From: Roseiarcus sp963764955
Lineage (GTDB): Bacteria > Pseudomonadota > Alphaproteobacteria > Rhizobiales > Beijerinckiaceae
Length of the DNA stretch: 64,000 nucleotides
Assembly: GCA_963764955.1 (NCBI GenBank)
Contig: CAVXVE010000007.1
Coordinates: 140,559 to 204,558 of the forward strand
Direction: 5' to 3'
Positions 8,861-17,175 of the stretch are shown piece by piece. Position numbers and translations under genes: made by a program. Under the pieces are notes generated by a model. It saw only the letters and a list, made by a program, of their open reading frames with translations, did not search any database and had not been told where the DNA came from. Position 1 is the stretch's first letter, and each line of letters begins with the position of its first letter.

Positions 8861-9502
8861 ATGTTGGTAATCTGCCGATTGTTGGCGCCTGTTGCCGTCT
8901 GCATCTTCGTCGCCAATGTCGCCCTGGCGGAACCCATGACCGTTGGCGCCGTGGACAAAGTCCAGGCGCAAGTGGAGGCCACGCAAGCCGGACAGACCCG
9001 GGGGTTGGTTGTCAAATCGGAAGTCTATTTCAGGGATCGATGCCACAGCAGAGAAGGGGCGCGCCTTCAGGCGACGTTGAAAGACGGCACTCAGCTGACC
9101 CTCGGTGAAAATGCGACGGTCGTGGTCGACGAATTCATCTATGATCCGGTCATGTCGCGTGCAGAGCTTTCGCTCAGAGTTGTCAAAGGGGCGTTCCTAT
9201 ACGTCGGGGGTCGGATCGAAGGGGTGAACGGGGCGAAGGTGCAGATCCGCACGCCGGTCGGGGCGATAGGGGTGCGCGGCACCACAGTCTGGGGCGGCCC
9301 AATCGATAAAGGCTACGGAGTCATCGTCCTGAATGGCGAAGTCACCGTAACCGGGAGGAGGGGAACCGTTACCCTTAAACAGGGCCAGGGAACGATGCTC
9401 TTCGGCGACGGCAAGCCTCGGAGGGCGGCCGCCTGGCCGGCAAGTCGGATGAAGCGCGCCGTCGCCTCAATCACCTTCGGAAATCCGCCGGCTCAACAGT
9501 AG
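8861..9502 (+). CDS. Secreted FecR-domain protein
   Basis: ATG 8861 was chosen because GAGGAGC precedes it and it gives a signal peptide (LLAPVAVCIFVANVALA, cleavage after ALA, about residue 22). The mature part has the FecR fold pattern: KSEVYFRDRCHSREGARLQATLKDGTQLTLGENATVVVDEF, followed by VQIRTPVGAIGVRGTT, the classic TPxGxxGVRGT signature. Stand-alone periplasmic FecR-domain proteins of this length (213 residues) are common in alphaproteobacteria and are thought to bind or sense in the envelope. No sigma factor or TonB receptor lies next to it, so an iron role is not supported. Confidence 0.8.
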   Translation: MLVICRLLAPVAVCIFVANVALAEPMTVGAVDKVQAQVEATQAGQTRGLVVKSEVYFRDRCHSREGARLQATLKDGTQLTLGENATVVVDEFIYDPVMSRAELSLRVVKGAFLYVGGRIEGVNGAKVQIRTPVGAIGVRGTTVWGGPIDKGYGVIVLNGEVTVTGRRGTVTLKQGQGTMLFGDGKPRRAAAWPASRMKRAVASITFGNPPAQQ

Positions 9503-9613
9503 GAGAGGCCTTGGGCCGGTTCTTATCCTGGCTTTTGCAGGCTGCTTGTCGACATGCAGGCAAGCTGTCCGAGATGAGAGCGAACGGGATGAGCTGCGAC
9601 GGGGCCGCGACCA

Positions 9614-10176
9614 ATGGCGCAGCGGGACCAAGCGTATTTAGCCGAAGCTCGAATAGCGCTTGGATCGTTCGATCGCTTTTTACTTCTCTACGGCACGATG
9701 TTCGCGGCCTTCGGAGTCGCGTCTCCATTGCTGCCCGCGCTTCTTCACGAGCGCGGGCTCGGGCCTTCGGAGATCGGCGCGGTGCTAGCGGCGGGAACCG
9801 CCGTGCGAACTCATCACCGGCCCGGTCATTTCGCGCCTCGCTGATCGGCTCGGCCAGCACAGGCAGATCCTTACCGTATTCCTCGCCATGGCCGCTGTCA
9901 TCGCGTTCGGCTATGGTCTTCCGGCCGGGTTTGCGATCTTCTTGCTTGTCAGCGTCGCGCACGCTTCGGCACTAGCGCCCATCGTCCCGATTGCCGACGC
10001 GATGACCCTCGCTGCAGCGCCAGGCCGGTTCCAATACGGGTGGGTGCGCGGTGGGGCGTCGGCTGCCTTTGTCGTGGGCGCCGTGGGCGCTGGTCAGGTT
10101 ATCCAGGCGACGAGCCTCGGTGGCATAGTCTGGATGAACGGGACGCTGCTTGCGCTCGCCGCTGTGGCGGCGCTCT
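9614..10176 (+). pseudogene. MFS transporter, frameshifted and cut off by IS66
   Basis: The gene begins MAQRDQAYLAEARIALGSFDRFLLLYGTMFAAFG with a first membrane helix. After GTAV at about 9806 an extra A shifts the frame; in the next frame it continues LITGPVISRLADRLGQHRQ, the conserved MFS loop between helices 2 and 3, then further helices to AVAALC at 10176. There the IS66 terminal repeat starts and the remaining two thirds are missing. The sequence resembles MFS_1-like (phenylpropionate permease-like) proteins. Confidence 0.65.
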
Positions 10177-10198
10177 GTAAGCGTGATGTGACGGCCGC
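10177..10198 (+). repeat. IS66 terminal inverted repeat, tnpC end
   Basis: It begins GTAAGCGTGATGTGACGG and matches the reverse complement of 15279-15300 at 21 of 22 positions. It forms the first bases fused to the truncated MFS gene. Confidence 0.85.
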
Positions 10199-10204
10199 GA
10201 GCCA

Positions 10205-10388
10205 CTATGCGGCGATCGCCTGCGAACCAGCTCTGGTCCATTTCCAGGGGAGCAGTTCGTCGATCTTCGTGTTAGGGTGATCGGCTATGCGGCTGATGAC
10301 GTCGCCAAGCCAAGCCTCGGGGTCGACGTCGTTCAGGCGAGCGGTCTCGATGAGCGTGTATATGATAGCGGCGCGGCGGCCGCCTTCA
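10205..10388 (-). pseudogene. tnpC: IS66 transposase TnpC, 3' part separated by the nested insertion
   Basis: The minus strand encodes DEGGRRAAIIYTLIETARLNDVDPEAW followed by ADHPNTKIDELLPW, the C-terminal segment of IS66 TnpC. Its natural upstream half lies 2.58 kb away at 12971-14361. Joining 12971-14361 to 10205-10388 gives exactly 525 codons including the stop, in frame, with FAGSDEGG at the junction. That is the expected TnpC sequence and length. Confidence 0.9.
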
Positions 10389-10416
10389 TCCGACGCGACG
10401 TCATGATGCCGGGAGT

Positions 10417-10878
10417 TTGGGCCGTGAGGTCGTCGTCTTCTATCCTTTCCATCCACTATTCGAGAAGCCGGCGATGGTCGTCGCCGATCGGATGCATGGC
10501 GCCGCTCGTCATCTGACGCTCCAAACGGAGCAAGGTGATTCGTTTCTCGTTCCCGAGTGGATGACGCAGTCGGACGCCGCGGCCGTCAAGGTCGTCGAAG
10601 ATCCCCGCATTTCGGTTGCCCAGCTTCGCGCTCTTCGAGCCTTTCTGGATTCGATCCTAGCCTCATTGGCGGGGAACGCCGTTCCCGGCGAAGGAGGCGC
10701 AAATGGCGACACAATGGGCCCTGCCGCAAGGGGATCTTTTCGAACCCTCGCCGCCGATGAGCCAACTCATGGAGACCGAGCGACGAAAGGCGCTGGATTT
10801 GCTGCAGGCGCTGTTGGCGGAAGCGATGAATCTCACGCCGGAGACGGCGATCAAGAGTTGAGCGGAGGCGCGCGATGA
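10417..10878 (+). CDS. DUF5372-like protein of the recombinase element
   Basis: The supported domain is about 10426-10670: VVFYPFHPLFEK, then HLTLQTEQGDSFLVPEWMT, then ISVAQLRALRAFLDSIL. It aligns with the ORF at the second recombinase locus (FHPRF, LPAWMT, LRSMRMEVDALL). FHPL...G and (V/L)P-x-WM/T match DUF5372 as I recall it. The only in-frame start candidate is TTG 10417, 24 bases inside the element. The open frame runs on to 10878 over the whole small ORF in another frame; its last ~60 residues are Gly/Ala/Asp-rich and may be non-functional. Role unknown; candidate accessory DNA-binding or directionality protein. Confidence 0.55.
   Translation: MGREVVVFYPFHPLFEKPAMVVADRMHGAARHLTLQTEQGDSFLVPEWMTQSDAAAVKVVEDPRISVAQLRALRAFLDSILASLAGNAVPGEGGANGDTMGPAARGSFRTLAADEPTHGDRATKGAGFAAGAVGGSDESHAGDGDQELSGGAR
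10703..10861 (+). CDS. Conserved 52-residue small ORF upstream of the serine recombinase
   Basis: ATG 10703 is preceded by AAGGAGG at 10691-10697, the best ribosome binding site in the element. The product starts MATQWALPQGDLFEPSPPMS and continues with a helix (ALDLLQALLAEAM). The second element has a 58-residue counterpart at 54110-54286, also with a GGAGG site and the same plan: short basic or polar start, Q-x2-LF-[DE]-x3-P, then an amphipathic helix with LL. Its stop is 13 bases before the recombinase ATG. It lies in a different frame from the overlapping DUF5372-like ORF. Function unknown. Confidence 0.6.
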   Translation: MATQWALPQGDLFEPSPPMSQLMETERRKALDLLQALLAEAMNLTPETAIKS

Positions 10879-12935
10879 CGAAGATATCGCTTGATCATCT
10901 TGCGCGCAGCGCCGTCGTATACGTCCGCCAATCGACAGCCGAGCAAGTCGCCCACAATCTGGAGAGCCAGCGTCGACAATACGGCCTTGCCGAGAGAGCG
11001 CGATTGCTGGGCTGGCACGACGTCGAGGTCATCGACGACGACCTGGGTCGATCCGCTGGCGGCGTCAGACGCCCGGGCTTCGAGAGGCTGCTCGCGGCGA
11101 TCTGCGAGGGGCGCGTCGGCGCCGTCATGTCGGTCGAGGCGTCGCGCCTGGCCCGCAACGGGCGTGACTGGCACACCCTTTTGGAGTTTTGCGGCCTGGT
11201 CGGCACGGTCATCGTCGACGAAGACGGCGTATACGATCCGGCCTCGCCGAACGATCGGTTGTTGCTCGGGATGAAGGGAACGATGAGCGAGATGGAGCTT
11301 TCGGTCTTCCGCCAGCGCTCCATAGAAGCGATGAAGCAGAAGGCCCGTCGAGGCGAACTCTTTCTGACTGTGGCCGTGGGTTACGTGAAGACGGGGCGTG
11401 ATCTGATCGAAAAAGATCCCGATCGGCGCGTCCAAGACGCCATCGGTTTGGTGTTCCGCAGGTACGCGGAACTCCAATCAATCCGGCAAGTGCTCGTGTG
11501 GTTCAGGCAAGAGAAGATTCCGTTGCCAGTCTTGACGGTTGGCGACGCCGCCGAGCGGATCGTCTGGAAAGCGCCGGTGTACTCGACCGTGCATCATATT
11601 CTGACCAACCCGGTTTACGCCGGCGCCTACGCCTTCGGGCGTCGAACGATGCGCGTCGTCATCGAGAATGGGCGAAAGCACGTCCTGCGGAATATGCAGC
11701 GCGATTGGAGAAGCTGGAGCGTTTTGATCCCCGATCACCACGAGAGCTATATTTCCTGGACCGACTTCGAGAGGAATCAGACCCTGATTGCCGACAACGC
11801 CAACGGCAAGCGGTTCATGAGCCGGGGCGCCATTCGCCGTGGCGAAGCGCTACTGGTCGGTCTCTTTCGCTGCGCGCGGTGCGGACGAAAGCTTCGTGTC
11901 CGCTACAGCGACGGAGCCGGACGCTATCAATGCGTCGGCGCATTCTCTCACCTGGCGGCGGCCCGTTGCATCAGCTTCAGCGGAATGCGCGCCGACCGGA
12001 TGGTCGCCAAGGAGGTGCTCGAGCGCCTCCAACCCCTGGGCGTGGAGGCGGCCTTGGCGGCGATTGACGCCCGGAGGCATAGGCGCTCGGATAAGCAGGG
12101 ACAGCTCGAATTCGCGCTTCAGCAAGCCCGCTATGAGGCGGCCCGAGCTCAGCGTCAGTACGATGCGGCCGATCCGGACAATCGGCTCGTAGCTGGCGAG
12201 CTGGAGCGACGTTGGAATGAACGCCTGGTTGTGGTGCGCCATCTCGAAGCCGAACTCGACCAACTCCGCGCCGAACAGGTGGAGGCGCTCACCGTCGCGG
12301 ATCGAGATCGTCTCATGATGTTGGGCCGGGATCTGACGCAAGCTTGGGACAGCCCGGGCGCTACCGCCGAGACGCGCAAGAAGATTATCCGCACGGTCAT
12401 TACCGAGATTATCGTCGACGTCGTCGGCGACAGCCTCGAGCTTCTCATTCATTGGCAAGGAGGAGATCACACGCGCCTTGGTGTGAAGAAGAACAAGTTC
12501 GGCCACACGCGATGGGTCACCGACACGGATATTGTCGACCTCGTGCGCGCCTTGGCTCGTCACATGCCCGATCACGCGATCGCCATGGTGCTCAATCGGT
12601 CGGGAAAAACGACGACCCACGGCCACAGTTGGACCCGCGGCTGCGTCTGCTCGCTGCGCCATAACAACGACATCGCGATTCATCGGCCCGGGGAACGGGC
12701 TGAACGCGGCGAGGCCACAATCAACGAAGCCGCCGCGATCCTCTCCGTCAGTACGTCAACTGTGCGCCGCTTGATTGCCGAACGAGCGCTGTCCGCGAGC
12801 CAGACGTGCAAGGGCGCGCCCTGGATAATCCCCCATGCGGAGTTGGCGCGCGAGACCCTTCGGCGCGAAGCCAACGCTCGGCGGTCGCGACGACCGCCGT
12901 CTGACAATCACCAAAAAAATCTCTTTGAGATATAA
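10875..12935 (+). CDS. Large serine recombinase with C-terminal helix-turn-helix
   Basis: Resolvase catalytic domain: VVYVRQST with the nucleophile Ser at residue 20, ESQRRQYGLAERA, EASRLARNGRDW and KGTMSEMELSV. The recombinase domain (about 165-300) has VHHILTNPVYAGAYAFGRR. A zinc ribbon, CARCGRKL...YQC, starts at residue 333, followed by a coiled coil (about 400-480). The last ~75 residues (from about 612) read EATINEAAAILSVSTSTVRRLIAERAL...WIIPHAEL, an excisionase/MerR-like helix-turn-helix. It would catalyse integration and excision of the element at the TCCGA core. At 686 residues it is full length. Both att sites and all catalytic parts are present, so it may be active. Confidence 0.9.
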   Translation: MTKISLDHLARSAVVYVRQSTAEQVAHNLESQRRQYGLAERARLLGWHDVEVIDDDLGRSAGGVRRPGFERLLAAICEGRVGAVMSVEASRLARNGRDWHTLLEFCGLVGTVIVDEDGVYDPASPNDRLLLGMKGTMSEMELSVFRQRSIEAMKQKARRGELFLTVAVGYVKTGRDLIEKDPDRRVQDAIGLVFRRYAELQSIRQVLVWFRQEKIPLPVLTVGDAAERIVWKAPVYSTVHHILTNPVYAGAYAFGRRTMRVVIENGRKHVLRNMQRDWRSWSVLIPDHHESYISWTDFERNQTLIADNANGKRFMSRGAIRRGEALLVGLFRCARCGRKLRVRYSDGAGRYQCVGAFSHLAAARCISFSGMRADRMVAKEVLERLQPLGVEAALAAIDARRHRRSDKQGQLEFALQQARYEAARAQRQYDAADPDNRLVAGELERRWNERLVVVRHLEAELDQLRAEQVEALTVADRDRLMMLGRDLTQAWDSPGATAETRKKIIRTVITEIIVDVVGDSLELLIHWQGGDHTRLGVKKNKFGHTRWVTDTDIVDLVRALARHMPDHAIAMVLNRSGKTTTHGHSWTRGCVCSLRHNNDIAIHRPGERAERGEATINEAAAILSVSTSTVRRLIAERALSASQTCKGAPWIIPHAELARETLRREANARRSRRPPSDNHQKNLFEI

Positions 12936-12970
12936 GGGGATGACGAGATGAGCAGTATGAAGCCCCCTCG

Positions 12971-14361
12971 TCCGAGCCGGCGAACAGATAGTTTTTTCTT
13001 CCGAGGGCCAGAGGTCTCATTGCGCGTTCGGCGGCGTTGTTGGACATTTCGAGGCGCCCGTTGTCGACGTAGCGCGTCAGCGCGGTCCAGCGCGATGCTG
13101 CGTAGCGGAAGGCGCCGGCGAGACTGCTCTTGCCGCTGATCTTTTCCATCGTCGCGTCGAGGAAGGCGCGCAACTCGGAGAGGATCGGCGTCGCCTTTGC
13201 GCGACGCGCGGCGAGGCGCTCGGCCGGCAGTCTGCCCTTGATGTCGGCTTCGATTGCAAACAGCCGCGCGATCATTTCGAGCGCATGCGCCGCCGCGGGC
13301 GATTTCGTTTCGACATGGATGTCGTAGATCTTACGCCGCGCATGCGCCCAACAAGCGACCTCCGTCAGCGGGGCGGGCGCGCCCGTCAGGGGATCGGCTT
13401 CATAAAGCCCGGCGAAGCCCGCGTAGGCATCGGCATGGAGATGGCCGCGACAGCCCTTGAGCAAGGCGTGGGCGCGCTCGGCCCTGCGATCGGGCGAGTA
13501 GAGGTAGAAGGCCGCCGGCGGCGCCGTCGATCCATAAGGGCTTTCGTCTCTCACCGCCGTCCATAGTCGGCCGGTTTTCGTTCGGCCGCGGCCAGGATCG
13601 AGCACGGGAACGGGCGTATCGTCGGCATGGAGCGCGGCGCCGGCGCGCACATGACGCGCGATCCGCTCAGCCAGGGGCTCCAGGAGCGCCGCCATATGAC
13701 CGACCCAGCCCGCCATGACGGAGCGGTCGATCTCCACCCCGCTGCGCCCATAAATGTCGGCCTGGCGATGCAGCGGGAGATGATCGCAATATTTGGAGAC
13801 GAGGACGTGGGCGAGCAGCGCCGGCCCAGGGCGTCCCTTCTCGATCGGCAGCGTCGGCATGGGCGCCTGCACGACCGTCTCGCAGGCGCGGCAACTCATC
13901 TTCGGGCGCACATGCAGCACGCGCTTGAAGTGTGAAGGTACATATTCCAGGACCATGCGCTCATCGGCGCCGATCCGGCCGAACTTCGTTTCGCCGCAGG
14001 TCGGGCAGACGCAGGGCGCTTCGTGCAGGACCGTCTCGAGCGGCAGATGATCGGGCAGAGGCTTGCGGACGGACGGCTTCTTCGACGGCAGGGTGGAAGA
14101 AGCCTCGCCGTCGGCAGCCTCAGTTCGCGCCTGTCGCTCGGCTTCGCTCTCCTCGATGTCGCCGAGCACCAGCTCCAGTTGCTCGATCTCGCGGTCGAGC
14201 TTCTCCGACGACCGCCCGAAACGCGCGCGCCGCAAGATCGACAGCTGCATTCGCAGCTTCTCGATCAGCAGCGTCTTGGCGTGAACTTCCGTGGCAAGCG
14301 CCGCCGCAAACCGTCGCAGTTCGGCGGGATCTTCAGGCAAATCAGCGGCGGAGCGCGACAT
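12971..14361 (-). pseudogene. tnpC: IS66 transposase TnpC, 5' part
   Basis: It starts MSRSAADLPEDPAELRRFAAAL (ATG 14361; an upstream ATG at 14376 adds five residues). It contains the leucine-rich/HTH N-terminus, the CPTCGE...MSCRAC zinc finger, HADDTPVPVLDPG (first catalytic Asp), HADAYAGFAGLY (second Asp) and NNAAERAMRPLALGRKNYLF (catalytic Glu). The homology stops at FAGSD, where the nested element begins; beyond it the frame runs on into recombinase antisense sequence to 12748 and is meaningless. Excision of the nested element would restore a 524-residue TnpC. Confidence 0.9.
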
Positions 14362-14412
14362 GCTTACGGCTATCACAATATGTGCGTCGGCGCATTCAAA
14401 AATGAACGGAAT

Positions 14413-14769
14413 CTATAGGAAAAACGGGCGCTCCGGCGCTTCAGGCGCAACGGTCCTGCGCCAATCGATTCCTTCAATCAGCAGCGCAAGCTGAGCCGCC
14501 GTCAGATGTAGCGCGCTCTCTACGATCGGGGGCCAGACGAACCGACCTTTCTCAAGACGCTTGGCGAAAAGACACAAGCCGGAGCCGTCCCAGGTCAAAA
14601 TCTTCACGTAGTCGCCGCGCTTGCTGCGAAACACGAACGCCGCCCCCGAATAGGGATCGGCGCGCAGCGTCTGCGCCACATCGGCGGCCAGCCCGTCGAA
14701 GCCGCGCCGCATGTCAACGGGCTTGCAAGCCAGATAGACCTTCACGCCCGGCGCCAACTGGAGCATCAA
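14413..14769 (-). CDS. tnpB: IS66 accessory protein TnpB
   Basis: 118 residues with the IS66 Orf2 hallmark VYLACKPVDMRRGFDGLA and FVFRSKRGDYVKILTWDGSGLCLFAKRLEKGRF. The start overlaps the tnpA stop by 4 bases (ATGA), as usual for IS66. It is required for transposition in related elements. Intact. Confidence 0.95.
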   Translation of the reverse strand: MMLQLAPGVKVYLACKPVDMRRGFDGLAADVAQTLRADPYSGAAFVFRSKRGDYVKILTWDGSGLCLFAKRLEKGRFVWPPIVESALHLTAAQLALLIEGIDWRRTVAPEAPERPFFL

Positions 14770-15221
14770 ACGACGCCCAGCGCCAACAGAACGCGACGGA
14801 GCGCCTCGGCGTCTACGTCAGCGTCGAGCGATACCTTCGCGCCATTCGGTAAGCTGATCTCCATCGCGCCGCGCCCTGCGCCTCGGCGCGTCTGACGAGC
14901 CGGCTTCGCCATGACATCGGAAGGCCGTGGCGCTGAGGGCGCGTCCAACTCAAGCAGCTTCACCGGAACGAAGGCCGGTGCGATCGTATCCGGCGACCCG
15001 GCCGCGCCAGGCTTCTCCTTCGCCGCCCCGCGCCGCCGCTCACGCCAGCCCTCGCGAGAGCGACGTATCCATTTGAAAATGAGATTGGCGTTCAGCCCAT
15101 GCCGACGCGCAACCGCGGCAACAGAAGCCCCCGAAGCGAGAGCCTCCTCGACGATCCGCTTGCGCTCATCGAGGCTTCTCGTCGTTCGCCGCCGCTCCCC
15201 AGCTTCCTCTTTCGCCGCCAT
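14766..15221 (-). CDS. tnpA: IS66 accessory protein TnpA
   Basis: 151 residues with an N-terminal helix-turn-helix (ERKRIVEEALASGASVAAVARRHGLNANLIFKWIRR), a linker, and the C-terminal IS66 Orf1 motif ISLPNGAKVSLDADVDAEALRRVLLAL. It is the first gene of the IS66 operon. A 10-bp-arm inverted repeat (15224-15250) lies directly upstream of the ATG. Confidence 0.95.
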   Translation of the reverse strand: MAAKEEAGERRRTTRSLDERKRIVEEALASGASVAAVARRHGLNANLIFKWIRRSREGWRERRRGAAKEKPGAAGSPDTIAPAFVPVKLLELDAPSAPRPSDVMAKPARQTRRGAGRGAMEISLPNGAKVSLDADVDAEALRRVLLALGVV

Positions 15222-15223
15222 AA

Positions 15224-15250
15224 GTGTCCACCTCGGATCCAGGTGGACAC
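15224..15250. promoter_or_regulatory. Inverted repeat upstream of IS66 tnpA
   Basis: GTGTCCACCT and AGGTGGACAC (perfect 10-bp arms, 7-base spacer CGGATCC) sit 2 bases upstream of the tnpA start and inside the IS66 terminal repeat. It may be an operator or a translation-blocking hairpin that limits transposition. Confidence 0.5.
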
Positions 15251-15285
15251 CTAATCCAATCCAGATGCGGGCCGACAGGCGGCCG

Positions 15286-15678
15286 TCAGATCACGCTTAC
15301 GAACATTCGGTCAGTCAGCTCCTTGCGAGCGCGTTCCGTTTCAGTGAGCAGCTTCGTGAAGGCTTGCTGCGAACGCAGTTGGCCGCGCGCCGCGTTGACG
15401 GCAAGAGCGCGGACAACGGCTTTCGCCATCGGGATACTGATCTGCCACTTGCCCTCGCTAACCTTGATGGTCCGATATGCTTCTTCGATGACGATTTCCT
15501 TCAGGCGTTCTTCGTGCGGCCCGCGGCGCTTATTGCGGGCCCCTTTCGGACGGCCTTTGGGATTGCCGGATTGACCGGCCGGGAATTGTGAGGCTTTCGG
15601 CGGTCGGCCATAGCCAACGTCGTAGTTGGACAATTCGGGCGACGGCGGCGTCAGGCGGACTTTTTGCTCGTTCGGCAT
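15286..15678 (-). pseudogene. DUF5681 protein, 3' end replaced by the IS66 end
   Basis: MPNEQKVRL...FPAGQSGNPKGRPKGARN is the DUF5681 signature, a small basic protein commonly paired with phage or ICE methyltransferases. The last native residue is Phe at 15301-15303; the final VSVI and stop come from the IS66 terminal repeat (15286-15300). Its C-terminus has therefore been cut. It is encoded on the same strand, 12 bases downstream of the ParB-methyltransferase gene, probably in the same transcript. Confidence 0.8.
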
Positions 15679-15690
15679 TGCGGCGCTCTC

Positions 15691-17175
15691 TCAGAGAGAG
15701 CCGGCGCGGCGCGGACGCCGCGAACCAAAGAAACCGCCGTGTGAGGTCGCCGCATCAGTCCCAGCCGCCAAGCCATGGCCACTAGCCCTAACGCCCGACT
15801 TGCGCTTTGCCGCTATCGGGATTTTTCCGAACGCACCCTCAGAGACTTGCTCTTCGATAGCCCGGTTGTCGACCCTTTGGTCGTTTGCCGGCCGACCGGA
15901 AAGTCCACAGGCAACGAGTTCAGCGTCGTCTTTGGCGAAGATCTCCCAGCGCTGGAGAATGCGGTCGCAGTAGACCGGATCGAACTCGCACACGCGCGCT
16001 CGGCGGCCGGTCTTGTGCGCTGCGATTAGCGTAGAGCCGGAACCTCCAAAGAGATCTAGAACGACGCCGCCCCGGCGTGAGACGTCCTTGATCGCGTCGG
16101 CGATCATGGCGACCGGCTTCACGGTCGGATGCATCGCGAGCTCGTCGAGCCGGCCGGCTTTCAGCGTGTTGACGCTACGATATTGCCAGACGTTCGTGCG
16201 GTAGCGCCCGTGCTGACCGAGCTCGAAACTGTTGATATGCGGCAGTGAGCCGTTCTTGAACGCAAAGATCAGTTCATGGCGGGAGCGATAAAAGGATCCC
16301 ATGCCGCCATTGTCCTTGACCCAGACAATCAGATTCTTGAGCTCGGAATAGTTCGCCGCCCCTGCCTCCAGCATCTCGCCCATGTGTCGCCAGTCCATAC
16401 AGACGAAGTGGATCGAGCCGTCCGAGCTGTGCGGAGCCAGATTGGCGAAAGCCGAGGATAGGAAAGAGGTAAACTGATCACGCGTCATTTCGCCCGAGGC
16501 CATCGCAAACTCACGATGGCGGATTTTGCCGAGCCCGCTGACGTTGCCCTCGATCGCCACGTTGTACGGCGGGTCAGTGAAGACCATCTCGGCCTTCTCG
16601 CCGTCCATCAAGGCGGCGACCACGCGAGGATCGAGCGAATCGCCACACACAAGCCTGTGTGGACCGAGTCGCCAGATGTCGCCAAGACGGCAGCGCGCCG
16701 TAACCTCGCTGGGATCGGGAAGCCTATCATCGGCTGGATCGCCGGCCTCTTCCGGCGCAAGGCCTTCGACAAGCTGGTCGACCTCGGCGATCGAGAAGCC
16801 GGTGACGCTGACATCGAACTCGATGTCGGCCTCCATCAGCTCCTTCAGCTCGAGCGCTAACAGCTCCTCGTCCCAACCCGCGTTGAGCGCGAGCTTATTG
16901 TCGGCGAGCACATAGGCCCGCTTTTCCGCGGACGACAGGTGATCGATGCGCAGGCACGGCGCCGTCGCCATGCCCAACTCCCGCGCAGCTTCGACGCGGC
17001 CGTGTCCGGCCAGGATCCGGTCTTCGCCATCGATCAACACAGGGTTGGTGAAGCCGAAACGGCGAATGCTTTCGGCGATTTGCCGGATTTGCTTGCGCGA
17101 GTGGGTTCGGGCGTTGCGCGGAAAAGGCCGCAATTGGTCAATCGGCAAGTTTTCAATGAGAAGCGCGGACATCAT
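15691..17175 (-). CDS. ParB-like nuclease domain/DNA methyltransferase fusion
   Basis: The N-terminal ParB/Srx-like domain (residues about 6-95) has LPIDQLRPFPRNARTHSRKQ and DRILAGHGRVEAAREL. The C-terminal beta-class N6-adenine/N4-cytosine methyltransferase has the catalytic DPPYN (about residue 199) and, downstream, VLDLFGGSGST as the SAM motif; this DPPY-before-FGGSGST order is that of the beta class. No restriction enzyme gene is adjacent, so it is an orphan methyltransferase of a prophage or integrative element. 494 residues, apparently intact. It forms a module with DUF5681. Confidence 0.9.
   Translation of the reverse strand: MMSALLIENLPIDQLRPFPRNARTHSRKQIRQIAESIRRFGFTNPVLIDGEDRILAGHGRVEAARELGMATAPCLRIDHLSSAEKRAYVLADNKLALNAGWDEELLALELKELMEADIEFDVSVTGFSIAEVDQLVEGLAPEEAGDPADDRLPDPSEVTARCRLGDIWRLGPHRLVCGDSLDPRVVAALMDGEKAEMVFTDPPYNVAIEGNVSGLGKIRHREFAMASGEMTRDQFTSFLSSAFANLAPHSSDGSIHFVCMDWRHMGEMLEAGAANYSELKNLIVWVKDNGGMGSFYRSRHELIFAFKNGSLPHINSFELGQHGRYRTNVWQYRSVNTLKAGRLDELAMHPTVKPVAMIADAIKDVSRRGGVVLDLFGGSGSTLIAAHKTGRRARVCEFDPVYCDRILQRWEIFAKDDAELVACGLSGRPANDQRVDNRAIEEQVSEGAFGKIPIAAKRKSGVRASGHGLAAGTDAATSHGGFFGSRRPRRAGSL

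Larger units (their letters stand above)
10389..12975 (+). mobile_element. Compact serine-recombinase element inserted in IS66 tnpC
   Basis: A 5-bp direct repeat TCCGA (10389-10393 and 12971-12975) brackets 2577 bp. One repeat plus the interior (2582 bp) is what must be removed to rebuild tnpC. Cargo is only three ORFs on the plus strand: DUF5372-like, a 52-residue small ORF, and a large serine recombinase. There are no terminal inverted repeats, as expected for serine-integrase integration at a short core. A second copy of the same gene order lies at about 53803-55480. Confidence 0.8.
10177..15300 (-). mobile_element. IS66-family insertion sequence carrying a nested recombinase element
   Basis: The ends are 22-bp terminal inverted repeats with one mismatch (10177-10198 and 15279-15300), both starting GTAAGCGTGAT read inward. 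It encodes tnpA, tnpB and tnpC on the minus strand. Subtracting the nested 2582-bp insertion leaves 2542 bp, the usual IS66 size. The 8 bases outside the ends differ (GGCGCTCT and GAACATTC), so there is no target duplication. The flanking genes, MFS on one side and DUF5681 on the other, are each cut off exactly at the repeat, pointing to a deletion or recombination after insertion. Confidence 0.9.

Noticed and set aside
12748..12970. Continuation of the IS66 TnpC frame past FAGSDEG to 12748
   Set aside because: This part is antisense to the recombinase C-terminus, has no TnpC homology and begins at the element junction.
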